Assembly: GCA_017792365.1 (NCBI GenBank)
Contig: CP051229.1
Span: forward strand, 1,116,001 to 1,180,000
From: Hyphomonas sp.
Lineage (GTDB): Bacteria; Pseudomonadota; Alphaproteobacteria; Caulobacterales; Hyphomonadaceae
Direction: 5' to 3'
DNA length: 64,000 nt
This document shows positions 20,854 to 30,525 of this stretch, piece after piece. Position numbers and translations under genes: made by a program. The notes under the pieces are model-generated. The model worked only from the letters and a program-made list of their open reading frames with translations, did not search any database and was not told the DNA's origin. Numbering within the stretch: position 1 is the stretch's first letter; every line of letters begins with the position of its first letter.

Positions 20854-21764
20854 CACCTGAAGCTTTGACACGCGCCCTTGGCGGGAGCTGGTGGGGCAAG
20901 AGCGGCCTCGCGCATTGCCCTGTGCCAGGCCATGGCCGAAACCGCGGAGATCGCAACCCATCACTTTCGATCTCGAAAGGCGACCACCAGTCGCTGATCC
21001 TGTTTTGTCATGCTGGCTGCTCACAGATCGATGTGCTGCGCGCCATTGCGAAGCTGGAGAATGCTCCGCCCGGTCGCACGATGCCCGACAACCCACGCAA
21101 GACCTCCCAAGGCTCGAGCTCCGCCTGCAAGACGGTAGACTGGCGCGCCGCATGGGATGAGGCTGTCCCAATCGCCAACACGCCGGCACAGACTTATCTT
21201 AGCGAGGCGCGCAGGGTCGTAACCCCAAACGAAATCCAATGGCCGCCCGCTGACGCCGTCAGATACCACCCAAACGCCCCGTTCAACGAGGCAGGCGACT
21301 GGCGCGTACCGGGACTACTCGCTGCGGTACGAGATGCATCCGGCACCATTACTGGGGTTCAAGTCACCGGCTTGCGAAGTGACGGGTCGGCCAAGATTCT
21401 CGCCCGCAAGAAACGCCACAATTTCGGTCATTTCAAAGGCGGCGCCGTTCGCCTCGGCCCGGTCAAATCAGGTCGGCGCAGTGCAGCGCTCGCGGTGGCC
21501 GAGGGCCTGGAAACCGCTCTCGGCTTTGCACGGTTGAGCGGCTATTCCTGTTGGGCGTCACTGGGGGTTCATCTCGCCAGCTTTGCGCCGCCAATGGCAA
21601 TCGACGAACTCGTGATTGCGGCCGATCATGACACGCCCGGTTTGAAATCAGCACGCCGGCTCGCCGAGCGGTGTGGCGCGATCGCGCTGGTCGAAATCCG
21701 GCACCCGGAACGGGAAGGCGCAGATTGGGCGGATGTCTGCGCCGCACAGCGCGACGATGCCTGA
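20850..21764 (+). CDS. Toprim-domain primase-like protein
   Basis: The protein has 304 residues. It begins with a CHC-type zinc finger region (HCPVPGHG ... LFCHAGCSQIDVLRAI), as in phage and plasmid primases. A Toprim domain follows, with the acidic motif LAVAEGLETALGFARL and the DxD-type motif LVIAADHDTPG. It is the primase half of a P4-like replication module, coupled by overlaps to the AlpA-like gene upstream and the helicase downstream. It probably acts with that helicase to start replication of the excised element. Confidence 0.83.
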   Translation: MTPEALTRALGGSWWGKSGLAHCPVPGHGRNRGDRNPSLSISKGDHQSLILFCHAGCSQIDVLRAIAKLENAPPGRTMPDNPRKTSQGSSSACKTVDWRAAWDEAVPIANTPAQTYLSEARRVVTPNEIQWPPADAVRYHPNAPFNEAGDWRVPGLLAAVRDASGTITGVQVTGLRSDGSAKILARKKRHNFGHFKGGAVRLGPVKSGRRSAALAVAEGLETALGFARLSGYSCWASLGVHLASFAPPMAIDELVIAADHDTPGLKSARRLAERCGAIALVEIRHPEREGADWADVCAAQRDDA

Positions 21765-23193
21765 CATCGGCTCGTTGGGCGTCGTGTCCGATTTGCTCAA
21801 ACCTGCGAATGGGCCGGATCCGATCATACTCGAAACAGGGTCAGACTCGGAAATTGCAGAGAAATTGGCCCAAAGGCTGCGTGCAGAGTTTTGCGACGTC
21901 ACCCAGTGCGAGGGCGATTTCTACATCTGGTCGAGCACGCATTGGCGGCTGTTTTCTGTCGAGCAACTGGTCGCGCGTGTCCGGGCCTTCGACGGCGCCC
22001 TGTATCCTACTGCTCGCGGATACGGCAAAGTCCGCCTCAATCGATCCCGGATCGAGAGTGCGATATTCATCCTGAGTAGCGCCTTAGCCGATCCAGCATT
22101 CTTCACGCACGCACCAGTGGGCGTGAACTGCCTGAATGGCTTCATCACCTTCAACCAGGACGGCACAACACTACTTGTTCCTCACGAGCCGGCGCAGCGC
22201 CAAAGACACGTTCTGCCGGGAAGTTGGTCCGGTGGGTCGGGCGCCCTGCCCGCCGAAAGCCTGCTGGCTCGGCTGCTCTCCGGGTGTTTCCGGGAAGATC
22301 CCGACGCGATTGAAAAGTCCGAGCTGCTGGCTGAAATTGCAGGCGCAGCTGCTCTTGGGATCGGCGCCCAGCTAGTGGAGCCCAAAGCCGTCATTCTTTA
22401 CGGACCATCCGCGGCGAATGGGAAATCGCAAGTCCTCAACCTGCTCCGTGCGCTGCTACCTGAGAGCGCCGTCGCCTCTATCAGTCCCCGCAAGATGGCG
22501 GACGACCGGTTCAGCGTGCATCTTGCCGGCAAGTTGCTCAACGCAAGTGATGAAATCGGCGACAAGGCGGTATTCGCTGAGGCGTTCAAGGCGGTCGTCA
22601 CCGGCGACTGGATATCCGGGCGTGATGTCTATCGCTCAATGGTGAAATTCAGACCGCGCGCGCTCAATGTTCTTTCCTGCAACCAGTTTCCGCTGTTCGA
22701 GGTGGGAATGGACGCCGGTGTTCGTCGTCGTTTGCTCGTAATTCCGTTCAATCGAACGATACCATTGCCGGAACGGATCGAGGGTATCGGAAATCAGATC
22801 GGCGCGGAGGAGGCGGATCTGCTTCTTGCATGGGCCGTTGCAGGCGCTTCAAGACTGATTGCCCGAGGCGCGTTTGCTGATCTCCCCTCCGGCCGGCAAG
22901 CCATCACCAACTGGATCGCTTTGACGGACCCCGTCGGTGGGTGGCTGCGTGACCGGGATGTCGTCGAGATCACTGGAGATCCGACCCATGTCGTTCCAGC
23001 CAAGATCGGATATCGCAGCTTTCGAGCATGGGCTGTAGCCGAAGGGATCCCCACAGTGAAAATCCCAATTCAAGGTCAGTTTACCCAGCGCGTTGCCTCC
23101 GCCGCGATCCGAGGCTTGGATTTTCGAAGGCGCGCCCGAACGAATGTCTTTGTCGGCATGCGCGTCAATCGCATCGATCCGTCCGACGGATGA
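21757..23193 (+). CDS. D5/P4-type primase-helicase (superfamily 3 helicase)
   Basis: The protein has 478 residues from ATG 21757, which overlaps the Toprim gene by eight bases. The N-terminal part resembles the D5_N region (FYIWSSTHWRLFSVEQLVARVRAF). The SF3 helicase core includes Walker A (VILYGPSAANGKSQVLNLL), a Walker B-like acidic stretch (LLNASDEIGD), and sensor region LNVLSCNQFP followed by GVRRRLLVIPFNRTIP. The C-terminus has a winged-helix-like segment. Such proteins drive replication of P4-like satellites and integrated plasmids. Confidence 0.87.
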   Translation: MPDIGSLGVVSDLLKPANGPDPIILETGSDSEIAEKLAQRLRAEFCDVTQCEGDFYIWSSTHWRLFSVEQLVARVRAFDGALYPTARGYGKVRLNRSRIESAIFILSSALADPAFFTHAPVGVNCLNGFITFNQDGTTLLVPHEPAQRQRHVLPGSWSGGSGALPAESLLARLLSGCFREDPDAIEKSELLAEIAGAAALGIGAQLVEPKAVILYGPSAANGKSQVLNLLRALLPESAVASISPRKMADDRFSVHLAGKLLNASDEIGDKAVFAEAFKAVVTGDWISGRDVYRSMVKFRPRALNVLSCNQFPLFEVGMDAGVRRRLLVIPFNRTIPLPERIEGIGNQIGAEEADLLLAWAVAGASRLIARGAFADLPSGRQAITNWIALTDPVGGWLRDRDVVEITGDPTHVVPAKIGYRSFRAWAVAEGIPTVKIPIQGQFTQRVASAAIRGLDFRRRARTNVFVGMRVNRIDPSDG

Positions 23194-23516
23194 TCGGGGG
23201 GTGTATGGGCAGTGTACCCGCAATCAGCTCTTCGGGCTTGAAAGTGCTTCGCGTGTATCGGGCGAGAGGGAAACAGTTTCCATGGGGGTCATTGTGCGTT
23301 CACGAAAGGATTCTCATCCACGACGATACACTCGCGCCACTTGCGTTGTTCTCACGACAAAGTTTGCACGCAGAACTTGTCCGACCTACTCACCGCCGAC
23401 CCACCCTTTCTGGCGCACCGCCCGCAACGGACATCGGCGACCGTGCGCGGACGGGGGATTGTCTTGCGCGACGAACTCGCCAATCGTTTTGGGCAAATCC
23501 TGACGCGAGCAGTGTG
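23194..23516. other. Intergenic stretch in the replication module, nothing identified
   Basis: These 323 bases lie between the helicase and the zinc-ribbon gene. Open frames here are basic and Arg/Pro-rich without coding character. I see no origin-like iterons by eye, although an origin would be expected near the helicase. Confidence 0.4.
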
Positions 23517-24158
23517 ATGGGCGGATTTGGTTCAGGCGGACACAACAGGAAACGCGCTCACATTGAGGGCCAGCCGCGCCTGCACGCGCGGCTATTGAAG
23601 CAGCGCAATCTCCTTGCTGAGGGCATCCGCGCGTGCATGAGCTGGCAGGACAACTGGGGCCGGCAGACAGCAGCGATCGAAGTGATCGGCGGCGCGCAAC
23701 AGGTGACCCTCGCCTACTCGGTCCGCTCCAATGACCAATCGCCCTGGCGCAGAGTTGAAGAGCCGGTCCGCATCCTGCGTATGGCCAGACCCTTCGGCGG
23801 CGAACAAGTGTTCATTGCTTGTCCCGGCTGCCGGAGGCGCGTCATGTCGATCGCACTCTCAGGAGGCCGCTTTCGCTGCCGGACCTGTCATGGCCTGACC
23901 TATGCGTCCTCCCAGGAAGGGTCGACGGACCGCGCCATGCGGAGGGCCAACAAGCTGCGCAGGCGGCTGGGCTGCGAGCCGGGATGGGAAGCGCCATACT
24001 GGAAGCCGAAACACATGCGCCAGCGAACCTTCAATTGGATCGAGGAACAGATCGAGGCGGCGGAGGCCGAGGTCACAGACGCCCACATCCGGCTGCTGAA
24101 CCGTTTGGGCCGGGTTTCAAGACCCAGGGCGCGCTCTGCAGGCAGGAGCTTCTGGTGA
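23517..24158 (+). CDS. Zinc-ribbon mobile-element protein (MGGFGSGGH family)
   Basis: The protein has 213 residues from ATG 23517. The N-terminus MGGFGSGGHNRKR is the hallmark of a widespread uncharacterised family in islands and prophages (usually MGG-GSGR). A zinc ribbon follows in the middle (FIACPGCRRRVMSIALSGG and FRCRTCHGLTYASS), then a basic helical C-terminus (RRANKLRRRLGC). Nucleic acid binding is likely; no function is established. It overlaps the next gene by four bases (GTGA). Confidence 0.7.
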   Translation: MGGFGSGGHNRKRAHIEGQPRLHARLLKQRNLLAEGIRACMSWQDNWGRQTAAIEVIGGAQQVTLAYSVRSNDQSPWRRVEEPVRILRMARPFGGEQVFIACPGCRRRVMSIALSGGRFRCRTCHGLTYASSQEGSTDRAMRRANKLRRRLGCEPGWEAPYWKPKHMRQRTFNWIEEQIEAAEAEVTDAHIRLLNRLGRVSRPRARSAGRSFW

Positions 24159-25021
24159 GCCGTCGCAATGTCGTTCCACTTCCGCAGCCGGGCGATACGC
24201 TGGCGCAGGCCGATCATCTGGTGCGCGCCCTCCTGCCCTGGGAGGATGAGGGCGAGTTCCGCACACTCCGGCGAGAGCTGATGCAGGAACACGACCCCGA
24301 GGGACAGACAGAGACAGAACTGGTCGCACAGCTGGCGTGGATTGCATGGCGCAGGAGACGCCTGCTCCTGGGCGAGCGCGCGTCCCACATGGCGGCGGTG
24401 GCCGAGCGCCAGACCGCGGATCACACGCAGCGTCAGACGATCGCTCGCGCCTTGGTCGCAACGAGCCAGAAAGGCCAGAAGGAAGAGCTCCCCGCCGCCA
24501 TGACGTCAACCGCATCGGATGACGCCGCTACGATCATCGATGTTGAGGAGGACGAAGGGATGACCATGCGCGCCATCGCCATCCTCGAGACCGGGGATCC
24601 GGGGGTCTATGCCGAGGCGCTGGCGGCCCTGCGCGAAGACACTCAGGACTGGTGGGAAGACACCGTAAGTGATGATGAGATCATGCATCCCGACGGCCAG
24701 CCGCAGGAAGGTGACAAATACCTGCCCTACTCCCGCTGCACAGAGCAGCTGCTGCGCTTCCTCAAGGAGCACGTGCTTGAGATCTTCACTTCAACGCGCG
24801 GGGAAGTCTCACGACGACCAGCAATCAGGCTCCAGGCTTACGGCGAGAGCCTTGATCCATTCCGGGCAGACAAGATCTTCGCGCTGGACGAGCGGTTGAA
24901 CCGGCAGTTCGAAAAGGTCCTTGGTATGCTCCTGCGCCTGCAGGAACTACGCAAGTCGGCGCGCGGCAGTCCGAATCAAGCCTCATCGCCTTCCGCAAGC
25001 GCATCGCGCGGTCGGAACTGA
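24155..25021 (+). CDS. Hypothetical island protein, 288 aa
   Basis: The GTG at 24155 overlaps the preceding stop and has AGGAG seven bases upstream. The N-terminal part (LVRALLPWEDEGEFRTLRRELMQEHDPEGQTETELVAQLAWIAWRRRRLLLGE) belongs to a family of short, acidic, helical proteins often found beside transposases and integrative elements. The middle is acidic (IIDVEEDEGMTMRAIAILE). I do not know its function. Coupling with the zinc-ribbon protein suggests the two act together. Confidence 0.65.
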   Translation: MSRRNVVPLPQPGDTLAQADHLVRALLPWEDEGEFRTLRRELMQEHDPEGQTETELVAQLAWIAWRRRRLLLGERASHMAAVAERQTADHTQRQTIARALVATSQKGQKEELPAAMTSTASDDAATIIDVEEDEGMTMRAIAILETGDPGVYAEALAALREDTQDWWEDTVSDDEIMHPDGQPQEGDKYLPYSRCTEQLLRFLKEHVLEIFTSTRGEVSRRPAIRLQAYGESLDPFRADKIFALDERLNRQFEKVLGMLLRLQELRKSARGSPNQASSPSASASRGRN

Positions 25022-25224
25022 ACGACCTTGCACTCCTGATCCTTCTGGAAGTCTTCGACCGCCCTCAAGAGGTTGGCGGCGAACAGCATTGCCGCAAATG
25101 GCGTGAAGGCGATCTCGCCTGACTTGATGATGCTGCCGCGGGTGGATGTCGCCCGCAGGGTCGCTCGTATGACCCCGCGCTGGTGTTCGATCAGTGCGCT
25201 GCGGTCGCAGAACAGAACCGTCAT
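24976..25224 (-). CDS. Small hypothetical protein, 82 aa
   Basis: The ATG at 25224 is preceded by a strong GGGGAGGGGG. The sequence MTVLFCDRSALIEHQRGVIRATLRATSTRG is not obviously an antisense shadow, and it continues to FTPFAAMLFAANLLRAVEDFQKDQE. It overlaps the end of the convergent upstream gene by 46 bases. No family recognised. The third copy of the GGGTAAC double repeat lies about 36 bases upstream of its start. Confidence 0.42.
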   Translation of the reverse strand: MTVLFCDRSALIEHQRGVIRATLRATSTRGSIIKSGEIAFTPFAAMLFAANLLRAVEDFQKDQECKVVQFRPRDALAEGDEA

Positions 25225-25568
25225 TTCCCCCTCCCCAACACGTCTCAAAGTACTGTCTTGTTACCCATGGCGTTACCCAATTGGCCTGTCGAGCAAGAAG
25301 CGCCGGCGAACAACGCTGAACAGCAACGGATTTTCGCGCGTGGACCCGAAGAGGGATAGTCTGCGGGTCGCTCCTACTTCTTGAATGCGGGACAAGCGAT
25401 ATCCGACGGCTCCGGCCAGACGCCAGCGGTCGGAACGTGGTCCATTGCGGGACTTCACGGGGAGCGGCCGTCCGTGCGCGGCGCGTTCCTGCCGAGGTTG
25501 GCCGTTGACCGCTTCACCTCAGCTTTGTCTGTAATCGGCATCGATCGCGGCTGGGGCGGGATTGCCGA
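25225..25568. other. Junction between the replication and chelatase modules
   Basis: The 344 bases hold the third, inverted copy of the arm-type repeat (25260-25280) and otherwise nothing I can support. A plus-strand open frame from 25381 runs antisense into the CobN-like gene and is probably spurious. No tRNA fragment is present. Confidence 0.45.
25260..25280 (-). repeat. Internal copy of the arm-type repeat (GGGTAAC x2, inverted)
   Basis: Read on the minus strand, two GGGTAAC heptamers 12 bases apart are separated by GCCAT and followed by AA, matching 17 of 21 bases of the repeats at the two island ends. It falls exactly at the boundary between the P4-like module and the chelatase modules. 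It may be the decayed end of an older element or a second integrase site. Confidence 0.5.
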
Positions 25569-28500
25569 TCAAACCGAGCGGTTCCTGAGACCACCTGCAA
25601 ACCAGCCGAAAGCGAGAAGAAGCGCGGCGACGCCTCCGACGAGTACCAGAACGCGCTGGGTTTCAGCCTCTGGTTGCGGCGCAGGCGGGGTCACATCCTC
25701 AATGGCCTTGCCGACCACGTCGGGCGCTGCGCCAGGCGCCGGAGCCGCTGTCGCCGCCTGCGCCAGAGCGGCATTGTAGGACGCCAGCAAGGGCGCAGCG
25801 TCCGGCAGGCTCGCCAGGGCTTCGCCGATGAACGCAGTCATCGCCGGATTGCGGCACTGGTTCGCTTCGCATGCCGGTCCGTGGTCAGCGACACTCTCCA
25901 CAAGCCTTCGGCGATCTGCGCCAGATCTTCGGCCGAAGCCTCCCACTGACCGCGTTGCGCCGCGCCGAGCAGGTTCGTCATCAGCATCTGGTGGGCGAAC
26001 GGATTTGCACGGTCAAAAAAGGCGTCCATGCCAAGATCAAGACTATCGTCCACGAAGACAGCCTTCACCTCCGCCCAATCCTCCGAGGACACTGTATCGG
26101 TTGCGGTTGTATCCCAGAGATCGAGGTTGTCGGTGAGGAACATGAAGTTGCGGGTGCCGTCATAGCCGTGCGCCTGATTTTCCTTGAGCCATTTCGGGTT
26201 GAAGTACCGCGTGCGCAATTCTGTCTGAATCGCCTTGGCCGCCGTCTGGATTTCCGGTTCAGAGAGATCCGCGAGGCTGCTGACGAACAGCTGCGTTTCT
26301 TCTCCGGTAATGTCCTTCTTTGCGAGATTAAGTCCACCCAAAAACCCGGCCGACATGGGCTGGTCGAGCATGCCGTTCACATCGCTCGTGCGCGGCAGCA
26401 CCGCCGCATCCATACCCGTCAGCGCACCCTTGAAGGCGTCTTCTGCGTGCTGCCCGTAGAGGCCGCCGCCATAGGCGTGGCTCATGCGCCGCGTGAACAA
26501 CTCCGCCATCTTGGCCTCATCGCCACGTTGCTCGCCGGACTTGGCCAGAAACTGATGCTTGGTGAGGCGCTGGGCGCGGTGAAAACACGCGGGCTGCCGC
26601 CAACAACCGCGCGTCCTTATCGCTGGCGCCGGACGCCTTGAGCTCATCGATTGCTGCGGACATCGCCTTGGCGACAGGGTTGTCGGCTTCCGGGCTTTCA
26701 CCAGCCAGCCGTGCGGCCTCGGTGATCAGTTCGACCTTGTCCTGATAATGGTCGCGATAGGTGCCGCTGGTGGTGATCAGGATATCGACCCTCGGCCGCC
26801 CAAGCTCTTCGCGCGGGATCAACTCGACACCGATCACCTCGCCGCGCCAGTTGCGCTTGAACCGGGCGCCGAGCAAGCGCATCGCCTGCGCCTCCGATAC
26901 GCCGTTCGTGCGCGCAATGTCAGCGGAAAAGAGAACGATCGCCAGCTTGTCCGGATAGGCGCCATCATTCTCGGCGCGATATGCGTCGATCAGCGCCTCG
27001 GCCTGGGTCGCACCGATATCCTCCGCCTCGGGCGTCGGCACGCGGCGCACATCGAAATTGTAGAGGATACGGCCGGGAGGCAGCGTGTCGGGTTTGCGAA
27101 ACGGCTCGCCCATCGGTCCGGGTTCGATCCACTCCGCATCAAGCGCCGCCAGAATGGCCTCGATCTCCCTGGGAGCGGTGTTCAAGGCGTCGACGTAGGC
27201 TGGCGCCAGCGCAAGCACAGCTTCGACGTCAGGCGCGCTTTGTTTCAATACTGCTTGCACTGCATCGCGGGGTGACTGTCCGTCATCAACAACGGCTTCG
27301 ACCAGTCTGCGCGCCACTGCGCGCACGGTCGATGTCTTCTCCTCCAGCACGGCGTCCAGATCGTTGCCCAACATTCCGGCGACCATCGCCGACATGGCTT
27401 CGCCCTGCGGCGCGTCACCGAGAATTTTTCCGCCCCACGGCATGTTGCTGGCGTCCAACTCATCGATGTAGTCGCCAGCCGCCGTCGCCAAAACGTCGAG
27501 CTCAGCGGCGTCGACGTCTATTTCCAGACCGCGCGACAATCCGGAGGCTTGCACTTCCCTTCTGATCGCGGCGTCGAAACCGGCCTTCTGGGCGTCCGGC
27601 GCGCCGTCATAGCGGTTGAGCAGAGCGCGCAGTTCGCCAACAGTCTCGCTGGCGTCGGAGGGCGTGACGATGTTGTACCATCCGGGCGTGAGCGCCATGC
27701 CCTTGCGTTTGTTGCTCAGGGCGCCGCTGGCCCCCAGACGCTCGGGATGAATATGCGGCAGACCTCCAAGTATGATGCCGATATGGTCATCCGCTAATGG
27801 GCCCTGAGATTTTCCAGGCTGCAGGACAATGTTGGAGAATTTGCTGACCCACGCATCCGCTTCCCATTCATTCTGAAGCCAGAGGAAGAAGGCGAGATAC
27901 TGGTGATGCGGCGGCAGCGCATCCTTGGACATCAGGACCTCTTCGTCCTCGAGATACCCCCACATCGGGTGCGGCGCGATCAGGATGTTACCGAACTCAA
28001 TGCGCGGTATGAGAATAACGGACTGGCCATCCGGCGTTCTGGAGACCATCGTCTTGCCGGGCGGCGGACCCCAGACGGCTTCGATCTCCCGGCGGCGCTC
28101 GACCGGCAACAGATTGTACCAGGAAAGGTATTGGGACAGCGGCACCAAGGCCGCCGAACCGTCCGCTGCGCGCTTCGCCAGCTCGCCCTGTGACCAGTTA
28201 CCGACATTGGAAGCTTCGCGCGACATGCGCTCCGCCAGCTGCTCGGCCGTCGGTAGCGGCGCATCTCCGAGGGAATAGCCAGCAGCGTTTAGTTCTGCGA
28301 GAACGCGTTGAAACGAACCGGGCACATCGAGAAAGTCGTCCGGATCTCCGCCGACATCTGACTTGCCGCCAGCCTCGCTCCAGTAGGTGAACACCACGCG
28401 CTTGTCGGCATTGTTCAACCGCCGCAGCTTCGCCCAAGCCAGGGCGCGCTCCACCCGCCACTCGATCTGATCCTCCATAGGGATGTATTGCCGGGTGCTG

Positions 28501-29504
28501 GAAGCTGGATCGACGCCTGCGATCGCCAGTGGCTCGAACTGGCCTTCCCATTCCGCATCCACGACGCGGCTGGTCATTTCTGGCGCCAGTCCGCCCGGCG
28601 AAGCGCGATAATCTTCCACCGAACCCTTCGCGAAAGGAATGCTCTGGAGAACCGGCACGCCGAGCTGACGGATCTGATCTACGCCGGCCTCGCGATCCCG
28701 AACATTGAGGCGCTCGCTGTCGTTCAGCAGCACATCGATAACCGGCTGCCCGTCCCTCATGAAAGGTGTGAAGTCTGCAGCCCCGGTCCTCAGAAGCGTG
28801 ACCGCCACGCCGCCCTGCGCTTCGATCTCGGAGATGAGCAGATCCAGAGCTGCAGTGTTTTCGTGGCGGTAGTAGACAATATAGCTTGAGAGGCCGACCG
28901 CGGGCTTCGCAGCGTCATACCTGACGCCATCCGACCGCTCGCCATACCAAGCCAGATATCCGTCGAGGTCATTGAACAGGCCTGAAGCGCTGGGGTGATA
29001 GAAGCCTTGCCTTGGATAGACGACTGGCTCAGCGGCTGACTTGCGCGCCTCCGCGCCCGTCACTGCTGATGCCAGGTAGCGGATCAACGCCGCATCATTC
29101 TCGACTGAGCGGTTGGCCCAGTAGACCGGGATATCAGCGTGATGAGCGATGTCGACATTGCCCTGCAGCGCGCCGTCCGGATTGACCACGACGAGCCTGG
29201 TCGATTGTGACAGCTGCGCGATCTCGGCCGCGCTCAACGCAAGTCCCTCCGCCGACCCGTCGATGAAGACGAGATCGTAGCCGTCGAGATCGCTGCCCGC
29301 GGTCAGCGCTTTGGCTGTCGGTTCAGCCGTAAAGATGTCCACGCTCGCGGCGTCCCGTGCCCGATCTGCACCCTTGCGCAGGTCTTCCGCCCCGTTCGAT
29401 TCCTTTGCTTCGAAAACGATCGCAATTTGCGGCTTGTCATGTTCGGCCGCGCACGCTGCCCCGAGCAGCAACAGACAGGCAGCGATCAGGAAACGGCAGG
29501 ACAT
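25569..29504 (-). CDS. Exported CobN/HmuS-like chelatase, module 1 (frameshifted; motif-degenerate)
   Basis: This giant CobN-family protein (about 1300 residues when joined) has an N-terminal export signal (MSCRFLIAACLLLLGAACA) and a C-terminal membrane helix (VLVLVGGVAALLLAFGWFAGG), so it should sit in the periplasm, unlike cytosolic CobN. The main frame covers 29504 to about 26570, a second frame continues (AKMAELFTRRMSHAYGGGLYG ...) to about 25870, and the first frame resumes (ACEANQCRNPAMTAFIGEAL) to 25569; both breaks look like indels. CobN marks kept: ELGRPRVDILITTSGTYRD and PHHQY (532-536). The position of the canonical HxGTHGTLEW motif instead reads VSKFSNIVLQPGK (553-565), so chelatase chemistry is probably altered. 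A C-x5-C pair lies near the end. It is last in its module, after DUF2149 and ExbB-like genes. Confidence 0.82.
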
Positions 29505-29515
29505 GTCAGCCTCGC

Positions 29516-29893
29516 TTACTGGGGAGGAGGGATTGTTGGCGGCGCTTCGCCTTCCGGCACGTAGACGACCTGTCCGTCAGGCAGTTGGTAGGCGATGCCG
29601 AGGCGCGTGCCCTGCCCTGACAGGTTGGTGTCGGTCACCCGCTGGACCTTGATGCTCTCGCGCGTCTTGGAAATGATCTCCATCGAACCGTCTGCGTTCG
29701 TCTTGACCAGCGTGGTGCTGCTTTCTGGATCCAGGAGGTCAGTCGAGGAAAAGAGCGTGAACAGAGCGATCAGCAGCGCCACGATGAAGGCGATGCTGAC
29801 GTCGAATAGATTGGCGAGGCCCGCCAACGGATCTTCGTCCTCGCCCGGCGGCGGCCCGTGCGACCCATAGCGGTGTCGGTGAACGAAGCGCAT
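29516..29893 (-). CDS. DUF2149 membrane protein, module 1
   Basis: The protein has 125 residues with a single transmembrane helix near the N-terminus preceded by the family mark EDPLAGLANLFDVSIAFIVALLIALF. A periplasmic domain ends in YQLPDGQVVYVPEGEAPP. DUF2149 proteins sit with CobN-like and ExbB-like genes in Hmu-type clusters; the layout of one N-terminal helix plus periplasmic domain recalls ExbD/TolR. It is four bases from the ExbB-like gene and 11 from the chelatase gene, supporting a three-component complex. Role as the ExbD-like partner is inferred. Confidence 0.83.
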   Translation of the reverse strand: MRFVHRHRYGSHGPPPGEDEDPLAGLANLFDVSIAFIVALLIALFTLFSSTDLLDPESSTTLVKTNADGSMEIISKTRESIKVQRVTDTNLSGQGTRLGIAYQLPDGQVVYVPEGEAPPTIPPPQ

Positions 29894-29896
29894 GGC

Positions 29897-30459
29897 TCAG
29901 ACCGCCCCCGCTACACCAGCGCCAGAAGGCGCGCTTCGCAACAATTCCTCAGCCCTGAAAGATAGCGTCTGTGCGTCCGATCTGACCCACGCCTCACGAG
30001 AAGCGGCGATGAGGTAAGCAATCACGCTTATCGCAAGTCCGATGACCGTGGCGGCGAATGCGGTGACCATGTTGCTCGCCAGAGCCGGCAGGTTGCCCTC
30101 CGCCAGACCGCGAAGCGCATAGGCCATCGGGATCAGGGTGCCCATCAGTCCCAGCGCCGGCCCGACGCGCACGGCCAGTCGTAACTGAGCCAGCGATCGC
30201 CATAGTCGCCGCTCCTCATCCTGCAGCGTCTTCTCGATCCGCAGGTCCAGCCCCTGTCCCGGATCTATGGCGGCGCTTTCATCAAGGCGCGCGAGGGCGG
30301 ATTCCAGACTGCGCCGATGGCCGCGATATCGATCGAAGGCTTCTCTCAGGTAGGCGCCAATCGTCACCGGATTGCCGCCGCAAGTCCGAGCAGGCCATGA
30401 CCCATCAATAACCCGGCCACGATGTGCAGCACTTCGCGGATTTGATCGATCGCAGTCAT
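29897..30459 (-). CDS. ExbB/TolQ/MotA-type proton channel subunit, module 1 (frameshifted)
   Basis: From ATG 30459 the protein starts MTAIDQIREVLHIVAGLLMGHGLLGLAAA, giving the first membrane helix, then shifts frame near 30375 to NPVTIGAYLREAFDRYRGH and continues to 29897. The hallmark RVGPALGLMGTLIPMAYALRGLAEGNLPALASNMVTAFAATVIGLAISVIAY shows the two C-terminal helices of the MotA/TolQ/ExbB family. About 187 residues. Such proteins use proton flow to energise an outer-membrane or periplasmic partner. It lies between the TonB-dependent receptor and the DUF2149 gene. Confidence 0.83.
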
Positions 30460-30525
30460 GGTCGCTCCGGCAGAGGTGAAACAATGTGGCGGTCTGCGGA
30501 GAACGCTCGCCGCAGACCGCCGCTG

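Noticed and set aside
25381-25779. Plus-strand frame of 132 codons at the module junction
   Set aside because: Its second half is antisense to the chelatase C-terminus, and the first half has no ribosome-binding site or recognisable domain.
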